Assembly (NCBI RefSeq): GCF_047511655.1
Contig: NC_133399.1
Coordinates: forward strand, 5,521,333 to 5,585,332
Source of the DNA: Castor canadensis
Lineage: Eukaryota > Chordata > Mammalia > Rodentia > Castoridae
Direction: 5' to 3'
DNA: 64,000 nt
Under the pieces are notes generated by a model. That model was not told where the DNA came from, searched no databases, and saw nothing but the letters and a program-made list of their open reading frames with translations. The translations under genes were made by a program, and so were the position numbers. Positions 52,060 through 64,000 of this stretch are shown here, in pieces; the first letter of the stretch is position 1; every line of letters starts with the position of its first letter.

Positions 52060-52760
52060 TCAATATCCCATATTGCCATGCGCCTGCTGGTGGGACATTT
52101 TGTTCTGGCTATCCAGCTCCAGCTGCTTTTTGAAATCTTCTGACTACAGGACCATAGTGAGGACACCTGGACGCGTCAGAAGCAGGGAATGGTGAGAGGG
52201 CGGCTGGGCATCTGCGGTGTTCAGGGGAGGGACTGTCGGATCCAGAAGCTGCAGTGGTATTGACTGGGCTCTGACCATTCTGGAGTCTTCTCTCTGATCA
52301 CGTGGTTGGGGCCTTCAGTCAGTGGGTGACTAGAAGGTGGCAGTGGACCAGGAGCCTTGAGCCCCATCCTGTGCCCAGGTGAGGCGACTTCATCCCAGCT
52401 CACAGCCCTGCTGGGAAACTCTATCTGCAAATTCCTGTCCACAGACTGAGATGGCTGGGGCGCCTCCTGAGTACTCATGGAGTTTGTGCCAGGACAGGGT
52501 GCTCCTGTGCAGTGTCCCCACCAATCCTTAGTGGGACCTGGCTTCCTTTTGAGTTCATCAGGTGGAAGGGAAGCCTGGGCTAAACTTTATGCCCTGTCCC
52601 TTCAATGCAGTTCTTCTCAGTGCTGTTAATCAGTCCCTAAATTTCCATGACTTCCGCACATTGCCACATTCATTGGAAATGCGAATCCACATGTGCACGT
52701 GGTTGGCTGCTGAGTGGAGGGGACACATTTTTTCCTTTCTGACTTAACTATTAATTTCCA
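52060..52760 (+). promoter_or_regulatory. KZNF first-exon block E (right copy), ATG followed by GTGAGA
   Basis: 'cttctgactacaggaccata', 'aggacacctggacgcgtcag', 'aagcagggaatg' with ATG at 52189-52191 and a GTGAGA donor. The CCAAT promoter part seen in the left copy (31340-31400) is missing here because the homology ends near 52060 next to the L1 fragment. It could splice in phase 0 to 63545 (intron 11.4 kb), but its own promoter may be gone. Confidence 0.58.
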
Positions 52761-53204
52761 CAGGTTGTTTCTAGAATATTGTTTTATAATGAAATGGTGA
52801 TTAACTTAGACCATGATTTAAGAGAATTACTCTAGGGGGAAAGCCCCAAAAGTAAGGTATGTTGACATCTCAAGATAGAAAGGCTATTTGCTTTCAAAAA
52901 GAGAAAACAGGAAAAGAAATAAATTGAGAGTGGACAGACATGGAGATTTGCAAGAAGAGTTTTCTTTTGTGATCATCATGGCCTTGTGTCCTTGTTACTT
53001 GTGTTATTTTGGAGACTGAGGTTTGAAATCATAGTTTTGCATTTAAAGTGAAGAGCTCAGCCGCTTGAGCCATATCTCCAGTCTGTTTTGCTCTGGTTAT
53101 TTTCTAAATGGGGTCTGGTAAACAATTTTCTAAGGTGATTTTGACTGTCATCCTGATGTCAGTTTCCCCATGACCCTGGTTTACAGGAAGGAGCTATGAG
53201 TGCT

Positions 53205-53440
53205 AGTATGTTCAGGGTCTTTTTTGTTTTTTACTGGGCTGGGATTTGAACTCAGGTTCTCATGATTGCTAGGCTTGTGCTCTTACCACTTGAGTGACTC
53301 CACTAACCTTTTTTTGTGATGGGTTTATTTCCGATAGAGTCTGAAGAACTTTTTGCTAGCATGGGCTTTGAACCAAGACCCTCCTGATCCCTGTCTCCTG
53401 AGCAGTTAGGATTACAGGCATGAACCAAAGGGACCTCGGT
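53205..53440 (-). repeat. Dimeric SINE, minus strand
   Basis: 'gatttgaactcaggttctca' and 'gagtgactccactaacc', then a B1-like half ending 'gattacaggcatgaacc'. Inverted partner of 26205-26435. Confidence 0.8.
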
Positions 53441-54340
53441 TATTCATGATCTTAAGGTGACACTAAACTTTGATGTGTTTGATTACTCAGGCTCAGATTT
53501 GTCAAATTCACCTTAAAACTACTTATAAATCATTTTGAAGATATTTGCAATGATTACTTCATAATCATTTTTATGCATAAAAAGGGCATCTGGACAGTGG
53601 GTGGAGGAATATCTGAGTTTGCAAAGGGGAAAAAGGGAAGAATGTTGGTTGTGTGCTCATTTTCTAGGAAAGAAGTGATTGGAAGTGTGTGTTACGCATA
53701 GATATTTATGAGTGTTACAACTTCAGAATATATCATTTCACCACTTTCCTTTTGTGTTGAGGTAGATGGCTAGACAGAGTGTAATTTGTGCCAATGAAGA
53801 CAAGTCTGTTAGGCCCAGGCTCACAGAAAGACACCTTTATGTATTTCCTGAAGGGGCAAAAGTTGGTACATTTGTAAGGTGATGTGGGTTTGTAGTATAA
53901 ATTAAAAGCTTTGGTCCTTGTGTCAGTTTCTAGCGAGGAGATTCTGAAATCCTTGAAGTTTCTGAGGCAATAGGAATGTATTTGGTTGTTTTCCTAAGTC
54001 CCACTGAGTCAATGCTTACATATATTCTAATGACTTGATTTAGGGTGTTACTTTAACAAATAAAGATGTGCTGCTTCATGGACAGGGCAGGCATATTGGT
54101 ATGTTCCCCACTATTGTTCTTCAACCCATGTATGAGAGTTCTTTCTAATTATTCATATTATAAGGTATGATCACTTAATCCACAGTTACTTTCAATGACT
54201 TTAAGCAAAGGTTTTCCTTGAATACCAGTAGTGAGGAAGAAAGTAAAGAATTTGTGTTCATTTCTTAATTTCCTAATACTGTTTTTCTTTGTGATCTATG
54301 CTCTTAGCTTATATGTTTTTGTTTCTCTCTCCAGAACTTC
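53441..54340. other. Right-arm intron sequence, no gene
   Basis: Inverted partner of parts of 24050-26200. No repeat family or coding region recognised. The left arm has an additional 1.36 kb (24260-25620) at the point matching about 54055. Confidence 0.5.
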
Positions 54341-55780
54341 CAACACTTTCCAATTTTCGATACTGTTGACACATTCTGTGAATTTTTGTGTTTTCTTTCT
54401 CTTCTGACTGCATAATATTAATCATTTTCACATTGATTCTTTGTTTTTTTTGTTGTTGTTGTTCTTGTCCTCCATTGAGCACCTACAGTGATGGTTTCAT
54501 TGAACTTCTTGAATCTCCTTCTTCATAATTTCTATATAATCCTGTGATTTCTAAGTCTGTACTGAGATCATCTTCTTTGTACATAGTATTTCCACTTTGC
54601 TGTTCCTTGAACATGCTTGCCTACAATCCTTTGATTCTACTTTTGACAGTCTCAAGAAAGGCTTTGTGAAATGTGTTCACTGCCTGAGATTTTTCAGCAA
54701 TCAATATTCTCATTCTGAAAATAGAATTTGGGGCCCAGGGCCCAAACTCCTTAGCTGTCACATTCTACTTCCAGCTAATTAGCCTTCAAATGCAAATAAA
54801 GAAGCAGGGAAAGGAGAATTATTACACAGCTAGGGATATGCTGTTGGAAGAGGCACTGTAAGCACTGAGCTCATGTTCACCATCTACAGGCTACACACAT
54901 GAGATATAGATTTAAATAGGCAAAGAACTGGGGGCAGGGACCAAAGATATGCATAGTTAAACAGTTCCGATCACATGTGTGGTCTAGCTGATATGACTCA
55001 GCAGTAGTTTTGGGAGAGGTTCTTGAGTTGTTATCCAGAAGATGGTCCTTCCAAAGGAGGGCCTACTGTTGGGGGTAGATTTGGTGTCAGGTCATGAGGA
55101 GAATATCTATCTTCTCCTTCCTAGATTCCAAGGGGCATGCAATGTGACTGCTGAGGATGGCTCAGAGAACAGACTGATTGTAAATGGAGAGATGACATGT
55201 TGGTCCTGAATTTACTTGTTTCATGGGCTGAGTATGGGTTCTATGCTTTTTAGCAAAAGTAGTCTGAGGAACTCCTACAATGCTTTTTGACTGATGATCC
55301 ACATTTCTCTGTCTCTTCATATGTGTTGTTATTTGTTCCTTGTGTGTGAGGAGAGGATAAGATATTATCACCATGCACAGTTTTTCCATTTTTCTGGCCT
55401 GGCCTGGAACCACAATTTTCCTGAGATCACAGGGTGTCCCTATGGGAAAATGAGTGTGAAATTCTGTTATAATATTCAAGGCTACATTTTCCAGTTGAAG
55501 AAGGGTCCATTCTGAAAAGCAGGTTCTGCTTAACTACAATGGTCCCTAGGCTGGGCTGGTTATGCACCAGGGAGGAGGCCTGAACTGCTGAGGGCTGTTG
55601 CTGGGTTCAATGATGTGGTTTTTGCACTCTCCCTGGTAAGGGATCATGTTTTCTATTAGATCTCAAGAGTTGGGTACTGGTTCACTAGCCAGTGAGAAGT
55701 GCTTGAGAACTGGTGAATCACAGGCTGGTCTAAGGAGGACCTTCCGCTTAATACAGAAAATGTCTTCTGGTCTCTGCCAT
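54341..55780 (+). repeat. Dispersed repeat X copy and block C (KZNF first-exon-like)
   Basis: 54341-54800 is related to 360-900 and 44640-44900. 55500-55780 carries the block C version of the 'tgcttaactacaatgg...ccagtgagaagtgctt' region upstream of a first-exon-like area. The left partner (22536-24000) stops at 55780. Confidence 0.45.
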
Positions 55781-57185
55781 TTTCTGGATCACATTGTGCT
55801 GCTAAGAGCAAGTCTATGTAATTTAGTCTCTCTCCTACTGTGACCTGAGCATGGTGCCAGGTGAGTAAGCAGAACTTAACTCACCAAAGAAGTCTGAAGT
55901 GCTGTTTTTAACTAGCATCCAGAACCTAGGAGGACCAGGAGGTAAGAAATGTCCTGAAAAGATTGGTACAGACCTGGGCTTCCCAAGCATATCACTGCAA
56001 TTTGTGGCCTGAGTCACTGCTTGTGCAGCTTTGCACTTTTTCTTCCCTGCCCTGGGGTGGACTGTTCAGATGGGGAAACTCTTACATCCAGTCTTTTATG
56101 TGCAGCAATATAGTCCTAACCCAGAGCCCTGTTAGGACTCCTCAGCACCTGAGCTCTAGGTCTCCCCAGCCTTCAGTGGGCAGGAGATTTTGACTTCCTG
56201 CATTATCCTTGGGACATTGGTGATTGCCCAGAATTAGCTAGGTGTTTAGAAGCTGATCTCACAATAGGGCCAGGTCCGCAGCCCAGTTCTTCCTAGGGCT
56301 GTCATAAATTCCTAAACTGTCTTTGCATTGACCAGATCACTGCAAAATCTCTGTAAGTGCAAGTGGGGTTCATGACAAAGCAGTTATGTTGGGAAGATTT
56401 TCAAGGTTTGAGGTTTTTCAAATCTCTGATATGAATGGAGTTGTCTAAATAGTATGTTCAAATTTCAGGTGGGAACAGAAACTGACCATATTGAAGTTGC
56501 AGTAGTAGGACAGCACCAACTAGGTCAGTGTGGTCTCATGGGTTAGGTAGGGCTGTGCTTTCTAGGGAAGAACATACTCTAGCAGACAACTATGGGAGAG
56601 GAAGGACAGCAGAGGGGGCACCATCAGCTCCTGGACCAGATATCCTTTCCCCTGAGCAGTCCTTTTCTTCAGGTGACCATAAAAAGTAATTGTTATGTTA
56701 CCTCAGGTTGAAGGTGAGTCATAGAAGTCAAGAGTGTATAAGGAGACAAAGTTCAGGAAAATTTGCTTATTAGCTGTTCTGTTTCTTCTAATCAATTAAG
56801 GTAAAGTTTTTGAGGCAGAAAGTGGGAATAGCAAAAGTGTGAGCCTTACCTTATTTTAGGTTTACTGTGGGAAGACATGTAAGTGTAATGTGAACACAAA
56901 AGATGGTGTTATTTAATCATGAGTGTTTTCCAGGATTACTTTGCTTTGGTAAGATTTCAGCTGTTTGTATTTTCTTTTTTTATGGTACCTTGGTTTGAAC
57001 TCAGTGTCTCACACTTGCTAGACAGGCCCTCTAGACTCTCTTGCTGAGCCTCTGCCCCAGAAAGTTCTTTGCATTTTCATTACAGTGGTTGGTCTTGTCA
57101 GAATGTACCTTGTGACAATTGAGAAAGCCTGTGAAGAACAGTTGGAAAGCAAGACACCTTGAGGGTTTTTTGAGTGTATGGAATT
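55781..57185. other. Right-arm-only segment with a first-exon-like sequence
   Basis: About 1.4 kb missing from the left arm. It includes 'gcatggtgccag' followed by GTGAGTAAG at 55861, similar to the region upstream of the ATG in block B, and a tRNA-like SINE half (minus) at about 56975-57055. If spliced there, the ATG at 55851 would be out of phase with the KRAB exon, so it is not called as a first exon. Confidence 0.45.
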
Positions 57186-57189
57186 GGTG

Positions 57190-57430
57190 TCATAGCTACA
57201 GCTTCTCTTCTATTAATTGGGCTCACTTGTTGGCATGTACTTTCTTTCTTTGGTTTTTAAAATTTTTTTTCAGAACTGGGGCCACTCTGCCATTCCTTTT
57301 CTTGTGAAGTGTTTTTTTAAGACATGGTCTCACAAACCATTTGCCTGGTCTGGCTTCAAAATATGATCCTCCTGATCTCTGCCTCCTGAGTAGCTAGGAT
57401 TATAGGTGTGAGCTACTAGCACCCAACTTG
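57190..57430 (-). repeat. Dimeric SINE, minus strand
   Basis: Degraded tRNA-like part near 57260-57305 and a B1-like half (cctcctgatctctgcctcct, gtagctaggattataggtgt) at 57310-57420. Inverted partner of 22190-22535. Confidence 0.75.
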
Positions 57431-57509
57431 TTCTTATTTTCTTGGGTGATAATGGGTAGATTGAGGGAACAGGTGTGAGAAATCCTTGTCCATATAGACA
57501 AGTGACTGA

Positions 57510-59160
57510 TACCAACATACTGTGACCACACCAGGCCTTTTGTCCTATTCTATTGAAGTCTCACTTGCCCTGTCCTACAAATAGGTCCTTCTGTGAAATC
57601 AGTGACTATATGTTTAGATGCTGAGTGTGGAATATTCTCAGCAGACTCCTGGCCCCATTTCCATGTGAAAGCAATAGAGTTCCTTTGGAAAAGCCAGGTG
57701 CAGGTTCTGCTTAAATACACTGCATCCCCATGCCAGGGAACATAAGGTCCAGGGAGGAGGCCTGGTCTCCTAAGGTCTGTACCTGGAACCACTTACTGGC
57801 TCTGGCACTGTACCAAGTGGGATATCACATCTCCTGTCACAAAGATCTAAAGTGACAGGGCCCATGTTCATTAGCCAGTGAAAATTCCTGGAGGGAAGAA
57901 CTGTATAGGCTGATCAACCAGAATCCAGTGGGAGGAGGGACCCAGTCTAATCCTTGGAAAATGACTTTCTGGTTCCCATGATTTTCTGAATCACTGAGAT
58001 TTCTTTTGATATGGACTCTGTGGGAATCAATCTCAGTCCTGTTTTGTGTGAGCTCAGCTAAGTTGGAGGGCAGAACCCCAATCACCATAGAAGCCAAAGT
58101 AGTGTTTGTGACCAGGGTCCTCTCTGGAGGATGAGGAAGGTGGGCCTGCTTAAAGCAGTGATAGAAACCTTGGCCTCCCCAGCTCAGTGATGGAGTCTGG
58201 GGCCTTATTTTCCTGCAGTGCCTTGTGGCCCTCCGTACTCTGTATAGGGTGTGTATCTGCAAAGATAAGCAGGACCCTGTCGTCATGTCCTCTACTCTGA
58301 GTTACCTCATCTATCCTGGAGCCCTTGATTCTCTCCCCAGTGAGGTGATTGTGGAAGGTAGTAGGTTTCCAGCTAGAGAAGCCATGCTCCTTGGTGCTCC
58401 TGTTCCTTCCAAACTTGTCTGGGTAAAATTGATGGTCCTGAATTATGTAAAAATGTGAAAGCAGGGTTTTCAATGCACAGCCAGATCCCAGACATATGCT
58501 ACTTAGGGTTCTAGTTAATCCTAAATTTAAAGACAGCTCACATTGCATAACTCACTGCAATGCTGGTGCACTTGCACTTATGTTTCAAATGGGAGAGTTG
58601 AGATTGGAAACTTATCATAGGTTTATGAACATAATTGATGTTCTCTTTGGCCTGTGTCTATGCAGCATTTTCCAAAAATGAAATGAAGATTGACACAAAA
58701 TATGAACTTAGGGTCTCACTGGCAGGACAACCCCAACAACAGAGTGTGCAGGTGTCTCAAAGCAAGGCAAAGAAGGGCTGTTTTTTCAAGAGTAGAAAAG
58801 AGGAGCAAAAAGTAGTAAAAAGAAGCTTAGAGATGATTGGTTAAACACGGGTCCAAATTAGCTCATGAACAGATTTCCTTAGCTTTGAGACTGTGTTTTA
58901 TTTAACAATAAAGAAGGGATTGATATAGTGGCTGAGGATGAGCCAGAGATGGGCTGGAAAGACCAGAGAATTCCATTATGATACTTTGTATAGTGAGGGT
59001 TCCTTTTCAGCTGATCAAGTAAGATGATAAATTTGAGGTGGAACATGGAAACATTAAAAGTGTATGCTTCCTTTGTTGGGATTCTAAGTATAATGGGAAC
59101 ATGAACAATGGGGGAGTGGTGGTCTTAACCACTAGTGTTTCCAAGATTACTTTGCTTGGG
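57510..59160 (+). repeat. KZNF promoter/first-exon-like block A (right copy)
   Basis: Inverted partner of 20549-22170 and distant relative of block B at 49280-50710. It lacks an ATG-plus-donor at the matching position (around 58075-58105). The open frames in it are not shared between copies. Confidence 0.55.
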
Positions 59161-62100
59161 TAAGTTTTCAGTTGTTTGCATTTTCATTCATAGAATTTGT
59201 CTAGTTACAATGTAATTTGTGACAATTGTGGAAACTGATGGACCATGGGAAAGTCAGAGACCTTTGGGATCTCCAGCTAAAAGAAAGGATTTATTCACTT
59301 GAGAGGTGATTTTGTTGGGTGATATATTTAAAAAACTGTGTTTGTTCTTCATCACAGGTTCTGGCACAGAATTACTAAAACTCTTAGAATATCTTGACCA
59401 ATTGGAGCATCTTTGGTTGTTTTCCTTTGCCCCTTTAAGTGGTTTCTGAATATATGCTACTGAGGTGATACATGGACCATCCCAGATGAACAGGTTGCCC
59501 TCAAACTGTGATCGTCCTGACTTCAGCCTCTGAAGTAGTCAGGATGACAAGTGTGAGCCACCAGGGTGCAAAGTGTTCTTCCTTCTATGCTGTGTATTGC
59601 AATAATGTTTTACCTTGGAAATTCAAATAGCTGTTGTTGTAAAGTTATTGATTAGTTGGTTTCAAGTAGGATGATAATAAACCAATAAAAATAATACAGG
59701 TAATCCTACATTTATAGTTTTAATGAAAACTTGAATTTCTTTTGTTCATTTCTTTTTTGTATCATTTTGTTTAGTTTAGTTTTTTTCAGTGCTTGGGATA
59801 GATCCTATAGCCTTGCTCATGCTCAGAAACTGACCTACCACCATGCTATTCATTTCTTTTCTCAAGGATTCACTTATTTTCATATTTCAATGTTTTTGGT
59901 GAAGTGCAAATATTTCATGAGCACCCATCTCCAAAAATAACCAGAGCAAAAGGAATGGAAGTGTGGCTCAATTAGTAGAGAATCTGCTTTGCAAACATAA
60001 AGCCCTGAATTCGAAGACTTGTCCAACCAAAAAATAAAAAGGAAGGAGAAAAATTGAGAAAATGATGATAGATAACTCAAAATGCTAATAAGACCACTGG
60101 ATGCAAGTGTTACAGAATTCATTAATCATCACCAAATAAAAATATATTTTATGAATCCAGTGAATTTTTCCCAAAGAGTCACCATATTCTCAGCTATCAA
60201 ATGCTGTTTAAATAATGTATTACTATAGAACTCAACAAAGTCTGGTGTTCCCTGATGGTGAGTTACCAGTCTGAAGCTGCATAGTACTTGAAGTGAAGTG
60301 AGGCGCAGGTAAATGCTGGTGAGTGTTCTTTCCTTTCTACAGGTATAACTGGCTATCATGGGACCATTTCCTCTTCAGTGTTTTGACTTTGACATGTATA
60401 GTTATTCTGGATTTACACTTCTCTATGAACATATGAAGAATATCTGTGAGGGTCAGAGTCAAAAATATCCACATTTTGGTAGTCTCATAGAAACTGAGTT
60501 TCTGCATTTGACATTTTGTTTTCATAGAAAGTTAAGGTGACTCAATTGAGATGTTCTCTCTGAGAAATGTAAGTGTAGAAGCCTAGAGATTTCTCACTAG
60601 TAGATGAGAGTTAAAGGACATGATGTACTGCCAGAGATATCCTCACATTTCTGTGATGATCATTGGAAACTTAGCATTTCAACACCAAGTGTGTTCTTCA
60701 CCCTTTAAGGTTTTTTGGAGTTATTGCACTATGTGGGTAGTCCCAAAATTAAGGAACACAGATGGCCCAATTGCTAGGCAGAATAGATCTTTGGTTTCCA
60801 AGAAAGAGGAGAGGTGGCTAAATTAACTTTCACTGCTGGTAAATTATTACCTGTGATAATTCTGTTCTGAGGGTGACAGTAAAGAGCTTTTCTATTGATT
60901 CTGGCTCAGGGTGGGTAAGAGTGAGCATGAGTGCTGGAATAACAGAAAATTTAAAAATGTTTGCTTCATAAACATTTTCTTTGCACTATTTTGTATGAAC
61001 TGAGAAAATCTGAGAGGAAGAATCTAACAGAATGACAACTTTGGGTTCTTCCTGCCACTGGAATGCTTTTGCACATTTGAGAGATGTGGGTATTTAGTGA
61101 AATTTTTACAATTTGGTTGTTGTGTGAATTTCTGGCATACCGATGACCACAATTTTAAGACCTTTGGGACTTGATTAAATGACCAAACACATAATCTGTT
61201 GACATTAAAGGTGATGTACAACAACAGACAAAAGACATAGGAAATTATTCAGTGAAATGATCTCAGGGTTATTCAGATATACATGGAAAGATCTGCACAT
61301 ACATGCACAGGAGGTATCTGGATGCCCTGGTAGATGTGAATAAAAAGTGTGTGTACACACATTACTAGAGTAGATGGTTACCACCTAAATCCTTTCCCTG
61401 CTTTTTCCATCTTGTCCATTAAACAGTGCTCTTCTATTTTTGACACTTTGAAATTAGAAAAAATATAACACCTATTCCATATAATAGCATTCTGGGTGCT
61501 GTCTTTGAGTGTATTTCACAAACTCAATCATGTGTGATATTGAACTAAACTATTTCCAGTTTTGTTTCAGTGGTCATGGTTTTGGGGTCTTTTCTAGATG
61601 TCTTCTCCAGGATGTGAAAAAAAGCTCTGATTAACATTCATAATGTGTTCAATGGGAATTAAAAATAATTTCAGGACTCCATTTCATAATTAGAGTTAGA
61701 GAAATGTCAGTGGAGATTGCATCAATTGCCACTCCATTTAAGCATTACACTTTACATATGTATTTGGATTTTGAACACTTATTTTACTCAGCTAATTCCT
61801 AAATCAGGGAATCTTGATTTGTACATGGTGTTTTATGTTGGATAGATGTGCATTTCTCAATCACATCATTTATTCCTGTATGCAGTACACTAATCCTTTT
61901 GTTTGGCTTGTATTGCAGATATTTATCCTCATTGTTTGTCTTTTGCCACTCTACTATAGTAACATTACACTTTCATTTTGTATGTTCCTTGGGTAATGAC
62001 TTTCAAAATGTTATTCTTTTTGTGTTACTTTCAAACAGAGACTTCATAAATGGCTGTTGAACTTAAGATGTATCCCAGAAGCACATTGAGCATATGCTAG

Positions 62101-63544
62101 TTCTACCTTAGTTTTGCAAAGGCTGGGATGACAGGCATGTGACAGCATGACTTTAAAAGTATTCAGATTTTATCTTTCCTATTTCCCATGGAACTGGATC
62201 ATTGTCCATGATATTGAAATATGCGATGTGTTTTTTCAAGGAGAAAATGTGTTCCAGATTTTGTGATTTTTAGCCACGATTGTATGATGTGTCTTCTGTC
62301 ATGAATAAATTTTCTCTTACTTTAAAGTCAAGGGAAGACATGTTGCCTTTCCTCTGAGGCCTATTTGTTAATCTCTTTGATATAGTACAGTGTCCTTGAT
62401 AATGTAGTTGGGACATTGTTTATTAATATTACACAATAGGACACTTTATTCTTTCCCTTGCTCTCTTCCATTCATTTTCAATATTATTCTTCCTTTTCTG
62501 TCTGTGATTCTTGCTATGTAGATCAGTTCAATATTTAACCAGTGATCCTTCTGGTGGCATTCCAAGATTAGGCCTCCACAAGTGATTCAAGGATCACTTT
62601 TTTATGCCAATAATTTGTAATTGCTATTTGCAATTTATGACACCAATTGCACTTTGAAAAGTAGTTTTGTTCATGAGTTTTAAGGTATATTTTCAAAATT
62701 GCAAAATTGTATACAGCTAGGTTGTTGTGATGACTTGTTGAAATCCATCTATTTCTAGGGACATGTGGCACATTTCTCCTTTCTACATTATGTTTTTGCA
62801 TGCTAATGGAAAAACTAATTTATCTGAATGATCCTTCATGAGTTTTATTTCGTTTTAAATTTGGGTTGGTCTGTAAGAAACCAAGTAGAAGTTTACAAGT
62901 GTTCTCTCTTCATACTGTCACGAAAGGGTTGCTCAATTCCAAAAAAGTTGTTTTTGAAAGGGATGTTAAATACTGTTTGTTATACCAACTTTCTATTCAT
63001 AACCATGAGTGCATTGTGGGTTCTCTAGTACAAACTCACTCTGGTGAACATTGCAAATAATAATAATAAATAGTATGTATACAAGAGGATATTATTGGAA
63101 TAAATTGCCTCAGAACCTATCCCCTTTTTCCACTTTATATTTGGTTTGGTGAGGTTCATCTCATTAGCAGTTCTGCAATGCCAGTAGACATGAAACTTTT
63201 ACTCTTGAATTAAGAATATTATTCCTGCCATCTGTTTTCCCCTGATATTACTCTAATGGGAAATAAGAAGAAGGAACTTGTCAATAGGTTGCTACAATAT
63301 CAGTGTATAAAATGTAATTTTTGTGACCATCTTCTGCTTTGAATTTAAGAAATACATCCAGTGAGATGTAAGAATTACCATGAAGTGCCTGTGAGTATAG
63401 ATGGAGAATGAGAGTGTGATAAAAACAAAATACATTGAATGTATGGAGACCAAATCAGCATGTGAACTTATTGCACAGAGATTATCTGTTGTTACTACTG
63501 TGACACTCACAATTCTTCTCACAAATGTGTGTGGGACATATTAG
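59161..63544. other. Right KZNF intron, old repeats only
   Basis: Inverted partner of 4161-7748. It contains the L1-free insertion site near 59150, a B1-like piece at about 59490-59570, a tRNA-like half at 59955-60025 and an old B1-like piece near 62085-62160. No further exon was recognised. Confidence 0.6.
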
Positions 63545-63694
<150 letters not shown>

Positions 63695-63880
63695 TAAAAC
63701 TGTACACTAGTATTGTTGCTCATTGGTGTTGTTGCCTCATGGGGTGTTTAAAAAGAGACAGCAATGGTTCATATACATGCATGATCATATTATACCATGA
63801 AAATAGCTGATGTCTCAAATTGTTCTTTCACATGATTAAATGCTAATGATTTCTCTGTGTCTATATATTACAAACAAAAG

Positions 63881-63932
63881 AAGAAAATGAAAATATTGAA
63901 GAGGACTTCAGGAATCCCAGAAGAAATATGAG
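63881..63932 (+). CDS. Right KZNF, KRAB C-box exon
   Basis: A 52-bp exon after a 209-bp intron, acceptor CAAAAG and donor GTAATTTG. With the preceding G it reads EENENIEEDFRNPRRNMR, a C-box-like sequence as in rodent A+C-type KZNFs. It is open and leaves phase 2. The acceptor's polypyrimidine tract is weak (ttctctgtgtctatatatta), but the same boundaries in the left copy support it. The spacer and zinc-finger exon must lie beyond 64000. Confidence 0.8.
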
Positions 63933-64000
63933 GTAATTTGTACTCATGACCAAAACAATGAACATCAGGTGTGGCGTTGACAAGAAATTTGAAAACCAAG

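Noticed and set aside
55851-55866. ATG with a strong GTGAGTAAG donor as a further KZNF first exon
   Set aside because: The ATG is followed by ten bases to the donor, giving a phase that does not fit the KRAB exon; listed only as first-exon-like.

Overview
This is vertebrate nuclear DNA, almost certainly mammalian: KRAB zinc-finger (KZNF) exons with GT-AG introns, LINE-1 (L1) elements with ORF1 and ORF2, and 7SL/B1-like and tRNA-like SINEs, often joined as dimers. The KRAB A plus short C-type box and the dimeric SINEs suggest a rodent. A beaver-like or related lineage is only a guess. No prokaryotic gene, CRISPR array, rRNA or confident tRNA gene was seen.

The window is built around a large, diverged inverted duplication. 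The left arm (about 3709-40180) is the reverse complement of the right arm (about 46560-64000 and beyond the edge), around an unpaired spacer of about 6.4 kb. Each arm carries one KZNF gene, and the two point away from each other. The left gene (minus strand) has a KRAB-A exon (4034-4160), a C-box exon (3772-3823) and a zinc-finger exon (about 1297-3117) wrecked by a frameshift and at least five in-frame stops. The right gene (plus strand) has an intact KRAB-A exon (63545-63671) and C-box exon (63881-63932); its finger exon lies outside the window. The two KRAB-A exons differ at 14 of 127 positions by hand count.

Upstream of both genes are several related blocks that look like KZNF promoters with a first exon ending in the start codon followed by a splice donor. 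Copies with a GT donor are at 37343 and 38828 (minus) and at 48110, 49601 and 52191 (plus). Each would join in phase to the KRAB exon and supply only its initiator Met. Degenerate copies are at 31184 and 32757 (minus), and related blocks without a usable ATG/donor are at 20560-22170 and 57510-59160. This looks like serial tandem duplication followed by inversion of a KZNF locus.

The left arm was later enlarged by L1s, all antisense to the left KZNF gene. A decayed L1 (7749-20548) was split by a nearly full-length younger L1 (10011-17043) with an intact ORF1 and an ORF2 broken by one missing base and one nearby nonsense codon. A third, 5'-truncated L1 lies at 26519-30262. In the right arm a short young L1 tail (47056-47543, minus) sits between perfect 15-bp target duplications. 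The right arm keeps the empty site for the left-arm L1s, so the insertions can be ordered relative to the duplication. The rest is intronic or intergenic sequence with old SINEs and dispersed repeats.
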